Of a stretch of DNA of 64,000 nt, positions 1-10,975 are shown in pieces. The DNA comes from Piezodorus guildinii. Taxonomy: Eukaryota; Arthropoda; Insecta; Hemiptera; Pentatomidae. The notes beneath the pieces are model-generated. The model was not told where the DNA came from. It saw only the letters and a program-made list of their open reading frames with translations, and searched no databases. A program made the translations under genes and the position numbers. The stretch's first letter is position 1. The number at the start of each line of letters is the position of its first letter. The DNA is taken from contig CM041294.1 in assembly GCA_023052935.1 (NCBI GenBank), positions 17,676,635 through 17,740,634 of the forward strand, given 5' to 3'.

Positions 1-428
1 TTCTTTCTTTTTTTTTTTTTTTTAATCTTGTGTGTTTATTATCCATACTTTTTGTACATGAATGTATATAAGTCTAGGTAGTGTTTATTTTTTCCTTTTT
101 GCTCATTTGTGAATAAAAATTAATTTTATTGTTTTCTTGACCAGACATATATGAATATCTACTGTTCATTTCTGTTATTATTAAGGGACATAGTCCCTGA
201 ATAAAGTTTTTATTATAATTTTTATTATTATGTCAAATTTACGGGTGTTCGTAGAGATATGTATATACGAAACTTTCGTAAACCTAGTGTTAAACTTGCA
301 AAAGATGCAAGGATATAAAAAAAAAAACAACTTAGAACTGTATTAATAAAATAAATTGTTCATTGAATTAATTACCGTCGGACCAACAAACACTCCATGG
401 GGTTGATGTGTATGAGGTTAAAAAAATA
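1..428. other. AT-rich non-coding stretch
   Basis: The stretch opens with a T-rich run and is AT-rich throughout. I see no reading frame with recognisable protein content and no repeat shared with the rest of the window. Confidence 0.3.
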
Positions 429-575
429 TTTCCGAAAAGGCCTGAGGCTTTATTCAGTGAGGTCGACCATTTGCATAAAATAATGAAGGAGGAATTTAAG
501 GAAATTGTATGGCTAGATGAAACACGGATCAATAAGGGACACTTTCTAACAAAAACATGGTATGTGGGGAGGTAG
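429..575 (+). pseudogene. Transposase fragment, IS630/Tc1/mariner-like DDE domain
   Basis: An open 48-codon stretch ends at TAG 573-575. It reads FPKRPEALFSEVDHLHK, then EEFKEIVWLDETRINKGHF and TKTWYVGR. The block I-V-W-L-D-E-T-x-I-N-x-G-H resembles the segment around the first catalytic aspartate of IS630/Tc1-mariner type DDE transposases. There is no start codon, no helix-turn-helix and no second or third catalytic residue, so this is a short decayed piece. Downstream sequence to about 720 is AT-rich and could hold more of the same element, but I cannot follow it. The family assignment rests on one motif. Confidence 0.5.
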
Positions 576-754
576 ATAAGCCCTCCTTGTATGGATTACT
601 GGTTCCAAAATAAACGAAAAAATGTTAATTTGGAAATAAATTGGCTGGAGTCATCAACTTATGTAATACAAGTTCAATTATGGGGAGTGATACATAAGCA
701 TATCAAAGTAAATAATGTAAACACTTAAATGAGCACACCTTAACTTCCTTTTGT

Positions 755-930
755 TAATTATTTATTTTATTTCATAACCATTCACATCATCTATTAAAGT
801 TTCGTGGTTGTTTCCCCATTCTCAAGACTTATTTTTTTAAAAACACTTTCTCATATATAATTTATTACTTCACTTCATAGCTTACTGCTATTCGTCTACA
901 TGGATGTTCAGTGGCTTACTGTTACTGTTA
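755..930 (-). repeat. Diverged copy of the 56.6 kb Penelope-type terminal repeat
   Basis: The stretch matches the left arm of the palindrome at 56558-57014 in order: TTTATTTCATAA, then GGTTGTTTCCCCATT with TCAAGACTTATT, then CTTCATAGC-ACTGCTA and TCGTCTA. The segment equivalent to the degenerate hammerhead-like motif lies at about 796-826. Only one arm is present and it is diverged, so it is probably an old, single-armed remnant. Confidence 0.5.
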
Positions 931-1315
931 CTGTTAAATAATGTAAAAAAAATAAACCTCTTTCTCCAAAATTTAATCATAAACCCAATCAATAACTCTT
1001 AAATTCGTGATTAATTGCTCACTTATTAATTTTTTTATTTCTAGAATTAATATTACAACCCTTTAGGGTTTTTTCTTAGAATGCAGCAATATCTTGGTTT
1101 CTTAGAAAGTATTTTCTCTCAAACAAAGCGTCTTTTCTGTGTATGTATTAAGAATAACATTTGTCGTCGTTCTTTATTAAAATCTCTTTAAAAAAAAAAA
1201 AAAAAATTGAAAAGTGGAGAAAGGGAAAAAAATATTGTATTTATAGTTAAATTTTAATGTTGAGAATATTCCGATAGGAAATAATTGGTATGCTGTGTTA
1301 TAGCAACCCAATTAA

Positions 1316-1662
1316 GTAATTTTTTTTTATGCAATTTTTTGTTTTTTAACTTTAGAACAGTAATATACATGTATAATATACCGTTGGAAAGCTAAAGATT
1401 TTAGAAAAAATATTATCTCATAATATTACACAAGCTTTTAAAAGTTCATAGAGAGTGATGAAAAGCCGATAAAACTAAATGATTATTTAATAATAATATA
1501 ATAGATTTTTTAATCAAACGCATGTTTCCATAGAAATTCCATTTAATTAATTCTTTAATGGTTTCACTCATTTTTATCTCTAATTGTATTTGAAAATTCT
1601 TTAATCTATTCTAAAAACGGAGGTAAGTGAAAGTTGTGTGTTGCCCGCACCAGATTTTTTTT
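1316..1662 (+). repeat. Dispersed repeat family A, 3' part only
   Basis: It shares the ordered blocks ATGCAATTTTTTG, AGAACAGTAATATACATG, ATATACCG-TGGAAAGCT, TTTTAATCAAACGCATG and GGAGGTAAGTGAAAG...TGTGTTGCCCGC with copies at 1712-2432, 10186-10975, 21868-22752 and 61946-62826. No reading frame is conserved between copies. Only the 3' part is present here, directly upstream of a fuller copy in the same orientation. Confidence 0.7.
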
Positions 1663-1711
1663 TTATTATCCAGATTAAACTTTTATTTATTTCTATTCTA
1701 AAAATTTGATT

Positions 1712-2432
1712 TTTACTTTCATTTGACTATATATTTCATATATAGTAAGGGAAACTATTGTGATCTTGAAAATTTTCGAATTCCAGATTTCAACGGAAAT
1801 ACATATTTTTTTATTACATATTGGTCTGTGTGTCTGTGGTAAGTCCAGCACGAAAACAATAAATCATACAACACTGAAATTTCATATTTAAGACAACTAT
1901 ACGACCGAGATGTTTCATAAACTTTTTCATCAAAATCAACTAACTAGAAGAGCACCCTTTATACCATGCATTTTGCATCTTTCTACGATTTTCTTAAAAA
2001 AAAAAAAAAAAAATTCTTCCTCTAAAGTTTCTTTAATTTTGTAAATTAACCATATCGTCGGTTTAGCATTGCTAAAAAAAAGAAATAAATATATAAGTTG
2101 AACGAACTAGATATCCAACTAAACAATAAAACTGAAAAAAAACGTTGTTTTTAATGCAATTTTTTGTTCTTGAAATTAAGAACAGTAATATACATGTATA
2201 CTATACCGCTGGAATGCTAACGATTTTATAAAATAATATTTATTAACATATATTGAAATATAAAGTTAACGGAACGTGATGGAAATGCCCATAATAACAA
2301 ATGATGGTCGTAGATAATATATAAATTATTAAAATACATGAATCAATTAAAATCCAATTTAAATCATTCTTTAATTGATATAAATAACGGAGGTAAGCGA
2401 AAGTCGTGTGTTGCACCTTCCAGGTTTTTTTA
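1712..2432 (+). repeat. Dispersed repeat family A, near-complete copy
   Basis: The copy starts near TTTTTACTTTCATTTGACTATAT and ends with GGAGGTAAGCGAAAGTCGTG. Internal landmarks shared with the other copies are AATTTTCGAATTCCAG, the GT-rich stretch near 1827, TTCATCAAAAT, ACCATGCATTTTGCA and AACAGTAATATACATGTAT. It is non-coding and unidentified. It may be a non-autonomous DNA transposon, but I see no clear terminal inverted repeat or target duplication. Confidence 0.7.
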
Positions 2433-2775
2433 ATTTAATATTACCCTGTTTGTTTTTTTTTTTAATTTTTAGTGTTCAGAGACCATCTCATTTTGCAGCG
2501 GGACCGAGTTTGCGTTCACCCATCTATTTTTTGTTATGAATTCGGTCATCCCAACAATGGCAATACTTTAGTTTCTTGATTGGCAGATTCGCTACTAGAA
2601 ATATCGGAATGTGGTTACTCAGGTGAGCCTTCAGTGGGTACTCATGTGAAAGCTAAAAATTTATTATAATGGAGTTTTTGTTGACCATTGAGAAATTAGA
2701 TGAGGAAGATGGTTGGGGGTGCGGTCATATATTAGAAACACATATTTAAAACAAGGGCTATTTTAATTATGTGCC

Positions 2776-2808
2776 GACGTTTCGGCCTACAATGTAGGCC
2801 TTCATCAG
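2776..2808 (-). ncRNA. Hammerhead-ribozyme-like core, left arm
   Basis: Read on the minus strand it is CTGATGA, A, a perfect 7-bp stem GGCCTAC/GTAGGCC closed by ATT, then GAAAC and GTC. These are the conserved hammerhead core boxes (CUGANGA, stem II, GAAA, then a GUC cleavage triplet). Stem III would be only two base pairs without a loop, so cleavage would probably need a dimeric arrangement. Activity is not shown by the sequence. Confidence 0.65.
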
Positions 2809-2945
2809 GGCTAAAAGAAACAAGACAACAACCGATGTAATTATAGACTTAATAATGCGTTAGGTATATAATAAAATATGGCAGTAATATAATATGGGAA
2901 CATGAATAAAATTAAATGTAAAATGATAATAAGATGACAGTTATA

Positions 2946-3276
2946 ATAATAATAATAATAGGCTTAGCGAACCCGAAGGTTCGATGCCGATACCACCAAA
3001 CTCCGCCTACACAGACTCGTCCAATGTTCACCAATCAAGCCCAAGCTCCCGAGATCAGCCTTAACGCAATCCTCCCATCTCCGCTTCGGCCTACCTTTCG
3101 GACGCCTACCAGTCGGATCAGCAAATACCAACTTTCTCGGAATCCGTCGTCATCGAGCCCAACAACTTTACTCGCCATTTGAGTCTTCGCGATGCAATCA
3201 GCTCAATTATATTCACAGGATGCAAGTTCCGCAGTTCCGCGTTGTGCAACCTTCTAAACTCCCCAGTGGCCTCATC
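2946..3276 (-). mobile_element. 5'-truncated RTE-like LINE 3' end with target duplication
   Basis: On the minus strand this is the C-terminal end of the RTE-like element best seen at 26.6-29.0 kb, ending in the conserved CGAACC-TTCG-GGTTCG hairpin (2968-2983) and a (TTA)n tail. The 11-bp direct repeat TGACAGTTATA at 2935-2945 and 3277-3287 is its target duplication. The insertion lies in the left arm of the palindrome and is absent from the right arm, so it came after the palindrome formed. Confidence 0.8.
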
Positions 3277-4416
3277 TGACAGTTATAAAGTATGGAAATA
3301 AACAAAATTAAGATGATAGTTATAAACTATGGAAGTAAACAGAATTGAGATGATAATATTGTAATAAGAATATATAAAGAGAGACTAAGGAAATGAAACA
3401 AATGACAAAGGAAAAATATGTGAACAATTTAAATTTTAAATATGAACAATTTCGAAGTGACATATGACGGTATTATATTAAAAAATAGTTAAGAGTATAG
3501 GTAATATATAAAAAGAACATAGTCATTAAAAAAAAGAAACGGTATGAATAAAAAAATAATTTTAAATTTTAAAATAATGTAATATTAAACTAACAATTAT
3601 ATGTCAGGATATGTTACGGAAAACGATATGAGTATGGAAAGAGGGAGAACGAAATAGGATGTTCGTTAGAGCTTTTCCAAGAAGCTATGTTATGTTTACT
3701 GATTCTATTGTTTGTTGAGAAAAAAAAAACTAAAGTATTGGCTAATGATTTTTTTAAAAATACACATAATAATATAAAATAACGGACTGAGATTAAAAAT
3801 GCAGAATTAGTGAAAAGAAAAAAGAAAATAGGAAGCAAAAATATATAAGTATGACTATAAAGGGAAAGAAGTAAGAAATAGTGACGAGGTAAAGATTAAA
3901 AGATATTAGGTAATAACGAATGACGATGATTAATGACGATTAGGTAATAACGAATGACGATAACGAGCTCTTTCCATACTCATATCGTTTTCCGTTACAT
4001 ATCCTGACATATAATTGTTATTTTAATATTACATTATTTTAAAATTATTTTTTATTCATACTGTTTCTCTTTTTTAATGACTATGTTCTTTTTATATATT
4101 ACCTATACTCTTAACTATGTTTTTAATATAATACCGTCATATATCACTTCGAAATTGTTCATATTTAAAATTTTAATTGTTCACATATTTTTCCTTTGTC
4201 ATTTTTTCATTTGCTTAGTCTCTCTTTATATATTCTTATTACAATATTATCATCTCAATTCTGTTTATTTCCATACTTTATAACTGTCATGTTATTAGCA
4301 TTTTACATTTAATTTTATTTATGTTTCCATATTATATTACTGTCATATTATTATTATATACCAAACGCATTATTAAGTCTATAATTACATCGGTTGTTAT
4401 CTTGTTTCTTTTAGCC

Positions 4417-4449
4417 CTGATGAAGGCCCACATTGTAGGCCGAAACGTC
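4417..4449 (+). ncRNA. Hammerhead-ribozyme-like core, right arm
   Basis: This is the inverted partner of 2776-2808: CTGATGA, A, GGCCCAC, ATT, GTAGGCC, GAAAC, GTC. One stem II pair (C opposite A) is lost compared with the left arm; the core boxes are unchanged. Confidence 0.6.
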
Positions 4450-4539
4450 TGCACATAATTACAATAGCACTTGTTTTAAATATGTGTTTCTAATTTATGA
4501 CCGCACCCCCAACCATCTTCCTCATCTAAAAATTTATTG

Positions 4540-5106
4540 GGTACGTTGTTCTTTTTTCTCCTCTTTTTGTTTATTACACAGCGTCGCTATTACCATTGTA
4601 CACTGTTATAATTGATGACTGGAGATAATACTGCAACAAAGTTGTGGGGGGATTACCCCTGTGGTCAATAAAGTGGAGGTGTCAGCTCCTCCCGTGTACA
4701 CAGAGGTACGGCGGGCTAACCTCACTCAGGCTTGCTTCATTAGAGACCTTGTTTACATCTGTTGTTTGCTTATCCCCACCTCAGCCATCACACGCCCATT
4801 TGTATCAATCGCTCTTGTCAGGCTGCTGATGTTGCATTGCTACCTATTACAACCAGGTAATCTTGGCATTATCAATAATTATTACTTAAGTGCCAAAGAG
4901 CTTAAAACATAAACATGACAGTATCCTACACAGGACTTTAGATAATAGAAACGTTCAAAGCTTTAAAGCTCAATAATTAACATATACACATCAACGTAAG
5001 GAAGAAGACAACGTTCCTTACTCTTAACAAGTCACCAAGCCTTCATATATTTGTTTCCTTTATAACACACCACAATAACAAAAACATACTAAGTAACAAC
5101 TACAAG
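4540..5106. other. Unassigned stretch with a moderately GC-rich block
   Basis: Positions 4640-4830 are richer in G and C than the surroundings and carry two overlapping short frames, neither of which resembles a protein family I know. I see no tRNA fold, no repeat shared within the window and no terminal repeats. Confidence 0.25.
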
Positions 5107-5720
5107 GTGACACAATTCATGACTGAACATGGACAAACAAAACAATACTTAAAACGCTTTAACATACTACAAGACGACAAATGCCCGTACTATGGAGACG
5201 TACACAACTTTCGACACTTAATATACGAATTTAAACAATTAGGCCACATACGAGCAAAACTAATACAGAAGGTTATACTGAAAAACGGGACTTGGCCAGA
5301 AAAAGAACAAATACTTATTACAAAATTAAAAAATATTTTATAAATTTCATAAAATCAATAGACTTTAATAAACTTAACATAGAATGTAGGAAAGCAGTTG
5401 AGGTTTTGTAATCTTGTTGTGCTTAATGTTATTTTGTTTTTTGTATTTATTTATTTTTTGTTCAAATCTTGATTTATATAATTAACATAATTTAGGTATT
5501 TCATCTATTTATGGTATCTACTTATGATATTTTCAATGTGTTATTTCTCTTCTCTTTTGTTTTATTAATTGTTTAAAACTTTGTAAAACAAACTTAATAA
5601 TATCTGTAAATATGACATAGCATTACGTGTAGTGTGCCTACGTATTAGGCATGGAACATGGAACTCTTAATTAATAAACTCTCCTTCTTTGGGGTTACCT
5701 TCGAAGGAAAAGAAGAAAAA
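5107..5720 (+). pseudogene. Non-LTR retrotransposon C-terminus, R1/I-like, with 3' UTR
   Basis: The 78-residue frame 5107-5343 begins FMTEHGQTKQYLKRFNI and continues DDKCPYYGDVHNFRHLIYEF. It resembles the segment of R1/I/LOA-type LINEs after the RNase H domain, where a CxxC...H...C zinc knuckle follows a 'GHG-F--YL-RF-I' block; here the knuckle is damaged. After the stop come about 370 bp of AT-rich 3' UTR and an A-rich tail at about 5711-5725 that merges with a (TA)n array. The upstream RT and RNase H domains are missing, so this is a 5'-truncated dead copy. Confidence 0.55.
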
Positions 5721-5724
5721 AAAA

Positions 5725-5728
5725 AATA

Positions 5729-5810
<82 letters not shown>
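5725..5810. repeat. (TA)n microsatellite
   Basis: An almost pure TA array directly follows the A-rich tail of the preceding LINE remnant, which may have seeded it. Confidence 0.9.
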
Positions 5811-5812
<2 letters not shown>

Positions 5813-5867
5813 ATTGTGTGTGATTACAATATCTGAATCATTTAAATGCCGTTCGTATTACAAAAAT

Positions 5868-5960
5868 AAGGTGCGGCCAACACACGACTCCTACTTACCT
5901 CCGCGGTTAAAATCAATTTAAAAACTATTAGAAAAGTTTAAAGTTAATTCAAATAAACCA
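5868..5960 (-). repeat. Dispersed repeat family A, terminal fragment
   Basis: GTGCGGCCAACACACGACT and TACTTACCTCCGCGGTT match, in reverse orientation, the terminal block of family A seen at 21888 and 61966. Only this end is recognisable. Confidence 0.5.
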
Positions 5961-6462
5961 TAATTTAAAAATAAATGGCCCACCAGCACTAAGGCCGACC
6001 AGTTTAGTTAAAGATCCAACTCGGATATACACCCTTTAAGAAATAAACAACATTTTCAAAAACAGAAACGCTTCATGTTTTCCTGGTTTAGTATAAAACA
6101 AAAAATGAATGTAGATACCAGGCAAATTTTCCTGCTGCTTATTACATATTCCAATTAGTGGTAACCTGACCAGTTATTTTTCAAGATAGTATATGAATAA
6201 TTCATTGCAAATGTTTCCTCATGTATTTTTCGTTTATTTTTCCAATATCCAATTAAGTCTGCCTTCCTGTTTGATTTAGTGTGCCTTACCTGGTTTATAG
6301 AAAAATTAAGGTACAATTTTATAGTATTATTCTACAATTTCCAATAATATATGATAATGGTCAACTGGATTATCAATACAAATTAATATTATTTATTAAA
6401 ATTTATATCTTTATTAAGTAATAAATTAATTTGAATTCAACCTCTTGTGACGCCTGGAAGCG

Positions 6463-6715
6463 CCAACCTGCGAAAAATGCAACAATACTCCTCTAACTGT
6501 AGAACACTTGCTAATTGAGTGCCCGCTTTATGAGCAGTCAAGAAAAAAATTGAATCTAAAGAAAGACATGAGAGAAATACTTAGAGATGAGGAAGAAAGT
6601 ATTAACAAATTAATAGAATTCACAAAAATGGTAGGATTCTACCATAGAATATAATTATTTCGACCACGCCAATTACCCTCAAGAGTAGAGGCGGATAATT
6701 AAATAAAAAAAAAAA
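6463..6715 (+). pseudogene. LINE C-terminal zinc-knuckle remnant, R1/I-like
   Basis: The frame from 6463 to the stop at 6652-6654 reads PTCEKCNNTPLTVEHLLIEC followed by PLYEQSRKKL. That is the CxxC...H...C knuckle typical of the C-terminus of I/R1-group LINEs. A short 3' UTR and an A-rich tail (about 6702-6715) follow. RT and RNase H domains are absent. The frame is open and codon-like, so the copy may be fairly recent despite its truncation. Confidence 0.6.
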
Positions 6716-7370
6716 TCAATTTAATATGAACAAAGATAGAATTTATGAGAAACTACCCAATATTAGAACTTTAATCGATTTAATTTTTGTATTCATTGTG
6801 AGTAGTATTTTTTTTTTTTAATTTAATGTATTAGTTCATAGCCTTATAAGTAATATAATATTAATTTTTATTACAATTAAGATTAGTTTGAATGAATAAT
6901 TGTATTATTAGGTTCCTTTAATTAAAATGATCCTTTTCATTCAACTTATTTTATTTTCTTATTTTTTGTCCCTACGTTTCGGCTCTTTGCCATTCTCAAG
7001 GGATCTACAAAAAACATTTATTTTAAAATTAAAAGATACACAACATTATTTTTTAAAATTCTTATAAATCAATTTACATACCTCTTTATACTCCTTTATA
7101 CACTCTATACAATATATAGATATATATTTTGTCATAATTGAGTAAAATAAAAATTAAAACTATTATAGGCTGACCAGCCCTGTCCTGGTTGTTATCATCT
7201 ACTGGATTAAAGAAATCTATTCCCTCACTCTTAACTATTGATATCAAAACTAATATACACACATATATTGTTTTATTATCTCCTCCTCAGTCAAGTCTAC
7301 ATTTATTTTCACAGCCAAAAATTTTTTCATTTAAAATTCTTTAATAAATTATTACCATACATAAACATAT

Positions 7371-7375
<5 letters not shown>

Positions 7376-7416
<41 letters not shown>

Positions 7417-7443
7417 ATACACACCCACATACATATATATATA
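7376..7443. repeat. (CA)n and (TA)n microsatellite, left arm
   Basis: A CA run followed by a short TA run. The same tract appears inverted at 8769-8889 in the right arm, where the TA part has expanded. The arms have therefore changed in length independently since the palindrome formed. Confidence 0.9.
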
Positions 7444-7661
7444 TACATAAACACATAAACAAATATATTAATATCCAATTAAAAACAAGATAATTTACCT
7501 AACCATAAAATTCCAAATATTATTCTACTATATTGTTATTTAAACTTTATTCCAGAAATTCCATTTATTTAAATTATACTACTTATTAATTTTGCTCAAA
7601 ATCTCCGCATAATGGTCATTCAAATTCTTTGTGTCTGTTTTGTTTACAATATAGACTTTAC

Positions 7662-8565
7662 GCCCGAAAAGGACTAATTTACTATTTCAAAGGATATGCC
7701 CCATTTTCATATTTTAAGGACTGTTTTAATTTTTGTTTTTTTTATCATTCTAAGTTAAAGTCGCCATTCTCGTTGAAAGGATTCGTAACATTTGACATTT
7801 ATTGTAACCAGGATACGGTTCAAAATGGAAGAGAACCTCCATTTTTGACTCGATTCTTTTTAGTGTCCTTTTTAGTGTGGTAATCCTAGTTACCATTGAT
7901 TTATTTCGATTCGTATCCTTTTAAAAGGAGAATCGAGTCAAAAATGGAGGTTCTCTTCCATTTTGAACCGTATCCTGGTTACAATAAATGACAATTGTTA
8001 CAAATCCTTTCAACGAGAATGGCGACTTTAATTTAGAATGAAAAAGACAAAAATTAAAACAGTCCTTAAAATATGAAAATCGGGCATATCCTTTGAAATA
8101 GCAAATTAGTCCTTTTTCTGGTACCACCTCACCCACCCTAATATAGACAGTTAGAATTAAGTTATTTCGGACAGCTTCTTGCATCGGGAAGAGAGTTTCT
8201 ATATTAAAAAGTGTCCTTTTTAGTGTGGTAATCCTAGTTACCATTGATTTATTTCGATTCGTATCCTTTTAAAAGGAGAATCGAGTCAAAAATGGAGGTT
8301 CTCTTCCATTTTGAACCGTATCCTGGTTACAATAAATGTCAATTGTTAAGAATCCTTTCAACGAGAATGGCGACTTTAACTTAGAATGAAAAAAAAAAAA
8401 AATTAAAACAGTCCTTAAAATATGGAAATCGGGAATTCGGGCGCCCGAAAAGGACTAATTTACTATTTCAAAGGATATGCCCGATTTCCATATTTTAAGG
8501 ACTGTTTTAATTTTTTTTTTTTTTTCATTCTAAGTTAAAGTCGCCATTCTCGTTGAAAGGCGTGT
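7662..8565. repeat. Nested foldback units inside the palindrome centre
   Basis: A unit of about 200-230 bp beginning CGCCCGAAAAGGACTAATTT and containing AAAGTCGCCATTCTCGTTG and AATGGAAGAGAACCTCCAT occurs four times, complete or partial, in alternating orientation: 7662-7858 (+), about 7916-8120 (-), about 8262-8440 (-) and 8441-8565 (+, partial). The segment AGTGTCCTTTTTAGTGTGG is a direct repeat near 7862 and 8209. The open frames here are by-products of the repeats. Confidence 0.7.
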
Positions 8566-8764
8566 TCTTTACAAAACAGACACAAAGAATTTGAATGACC
8601 ATTATGCGGAGATTTTGAGCAAAATTAATAAGTAGTATAATTTAAATAAATGGAATTTCTGGAATAAAGTTTAAATAACAATATAGTAGAATAATATTTG
8701 GAATTTTATGGTTAGGTAAATTATCTTGTTTTTAATTGGATATTAATATATTTGTTTATGTGTT

Positions 8765-8768
<4 letters not shown>

Positions 8769-8841
<73 letters not shown>

Positions 8842-8845
8842 GGGT

Positions 8846-8889
<44 letters not shown>
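8769..8889. repeat. (TA)n and (GT)n microsatellite, right arm
   Basis: An expanded TA run is followed by a GT run; this is the inverted partner of 7376-7443. Confidence 0.9.
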
Positions 8890-8891
<2 letters not shown>

Positions 8892-9369
8892 ATATGTTTA
8901 TGTATGGTAATAATTTATTAAAGAATTTTAAATGAAAAAATTTTTGGCTGTGAAAATAAATGTAGACTTGACTGAGGAGGAGATAATAAAACAATATATG
9001 TGTGTATATTAGTTTTGATATCAATAGTTAAGAGTGAGGGAATAGATTTCTTTAATCCAGTAGATGATAACAACCAGGACAGGGCTGGTCAGCCTATAAT
9101 AGTTTTAATTTTTATTTTACTCAATTATGACAAAATATATATCTATATATTGTATAGAGTGTATAAAGGAGTATAAAGAGGTATGTAAATTGATTTATAA
9201 GAATTTTAAAAAATAATGTTGTGTATCTTTTAATTTTAAAATAAATGTTTTTTGTAGATCCCTTGAGAATGGCAAAGAGCCGAAACGTAGGGACAAAAAA
9301 TAAGAAAATAAAATAAGTTGAATGAAAAGGATCATTTTAATTAAAGGAACCTAATAATAATATAATATT

Positions 9370-10185
9370 GTTTTTTGTTCTTGTTTTTTTTTTTTAACTT
9401 AGTTAACAATACAATATTTACAGTAAAAAAAAATCAATGTGTATTCAAGTTACAATATACTTTGAAGAAAATACCCTATTTTCACTTCAATATATCCACT
9501 GATGTTTTTGCATAATGGCTGATGTCCTGGAATTTCATGCTTACAGGACGATTTTAAAAAGTTATGAAATGTATTTTAAATCCTCTCTAAATATTTCTCC
9601 ATTCATGAATCACTATATTATCTTATAAGGGGCTATTGTTTGTAGTAAAATATAAAATATTATTTATCAATTTATTTAGAATCAATTTAAACTCTTTGTG
9701 GCTGAGGTTTTTTTTTTCTCTTATGGCCTTCCGATGATAACGTAACACTGTTGTACTTAACAATAAACATCTCAATTAATTTTAAACCAAGAAATGAGGA
9801 ATAATATACACCTGGTCCTAAGGGTGTTGTTAAGCTAAAAAAAAGTTTTTTGGAAAAAAATAAAAAATAATAAGAGTTATTCGACACTTAGTTCTCATGA
9901 ATCGAATTCCAAGACACATAACTACAATGAACCTTTTAATCTGCACAAATTCTGGATTTAAGTCATTAAGTTTCGCGTAAGCCGTTTAATCACTATAGCA
10001 AACATGTCTTGTGCCTTTAAGGTCAGCTTAATTATATTTTTAACTAAACTCATTTCAATTAAACCAATAAAAATAAATAGATTTTTAGGTCGAAAAGACA
10101 TAAAAATTATAACTGAAGCTATTCTTAACACCTAGCTATATTACAATAAACAGTAGTTATCTTAGAATCCTCTTTTCTTATATTA
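9370..10185. other. AT-rich stretch, nothing recognised
   Basis: I found no coding similarity, no inverted repeat with a second copy in the window and no tRNA-like boxes. Short frames here have no recognisable content. Confidence 0.3.
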
Positions 10186-10975
10186 TATTTCGAGGTGTGT
10201 GTGTGTGTGTGGTAACTCTCGGGCGGAAACGGTAAGTCCTATGAAACTGAAATTTTATATTTAAGACAAATATACGCCTGACACGTTACAAAACCTTTTT
10301 CATCAAAATGAGCTTACCAGAAGAGCCACTTTATACCATGCATTTTGCACCTTTTCTTGATTTTCTTGAAAACGGTTCCGATGATTTTGACCAAACTCGC
10401 TATATCGATGTAAAATTTTATGGGCTTTCATATCATGTTCATATCATATTCCATTTTGATTAAAATGGTCTGACAGGGCTTAAATGCCGATATTTTAAAT
10501 ATTCTTCTTCTAAACTAACTTTAATTTTGTTGTTTATATAAAAATAACTATATTATCTTGTTACCACAGATGAAAATCAGGTAAATATATAAATTGAATG
10601 AATTCGATACCCGACTAAAGGAGAAAACAAAAAAAAAATGTTTAATGCAATTTTTTTGTTTTTGAACATAAGAACAGTATTATACATGTATGATATACCG
10701 GTGGAAAGCTTAAGATTTTAGAAAAAATATTATCTTTTCTCAAGCTTTTAAAAGTTATTAAAGAGTGATGAAAATAAGATAAAAATAACTGATTATTTTA
10801 GATAATAATATAATAGATTTTTTAATAAAACACATGTTTCTATATAAATTCAATTTAATTAATTCTTTAATAGTTTCACGTATTTTTATCTCTTACTGTA
10901 TTTGAAAATTCTTTGATCGATTCTAAAAACGGAGGTATGTGAAAGTCGTGTGTTGCCCGCCCCAGATTTTTTTAT
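10186..10975 (+). repeat. Dispersed repeat family A, near-complete copy
   Basis: It is collinear with 1712-2432 and, in reverse, with 21868-22752 and 61946-62826. Landmarks are the GT run at about 10196, GAAACGGTAAGTCCTATGAA, TTCATCAAAATGAGCTTACC, ACCATGCATTTTGCACC, GTCTGACAGGGCTTAAATGC, AAGAACAGTATTATACATG and the end block GGAGGTATGTGAAAGTCGTG. No frame is open across it. Confidence 0.75.

Larger units (their letters stand above)
2666..4525. mobile_element. Penelope-like element remnant: inverted terminal-repeat palindrome
   Basis: The left arm (about 2698-3645) and right arm (about 3966-4525) are inverted copies of each other around a ~320 bp centre. The left arm is longer mainly because an RTE-like LINE sits in it at 2946-3276. 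The unit is bounded by the 13-bp direct repeat CTAAAAATTTATT at 2653-2665 and 4526-4538, and it carries a one-sided extra segment of about 32 bp on the left (2666-2697). Each arm has a hammerhead-like core. Inverted terminal repeats, a short one-sided tail, 10-15 bp target duplications and hammerhead motifs are known features of Penelope-like elements. No RT or GIY-YIG coding remains between the arms. Confidence 0.65.
6863..9357. mobile_element. Penelope-type inverted-repeat insertion with nested foldback core
   Basis: The outer arms 6903-7655 and 8568-9357 are inverted copies, and the surrounding 12-bp direct repeat TAATATAATATT (6851-6862 and 9358-9369) looks like a target duplication. An extra one-sided segment (6863-6902, 40 bp) is present only on the left. 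The arms share a GT/TA microsatellite, longer on the right. Near each outer end is a degenerate hammerhead-like motif: CTTGAGAATGGC...GCCGAAACGTAG at 9262-9290 and its inverse at 6972-7000. The architecture matches the 2.67-4.53 kb and 56.56-57.01 kb units. The duplication is low-complexity, so its support is weaker. Confidence 0.55.

Noticed and set aside
7629..8244. Frames of 84 and 107 codons sharing PPFLTRF and KSPFSLKGFVT
   Set aside because: They match each other only because they come from the inverted units of the foldback core; no known protein is indicated.
8736..9024. Frames of repeated IY or TH residues
   Set aside because: Translations of (TA)n and (GT)n microsatellites.
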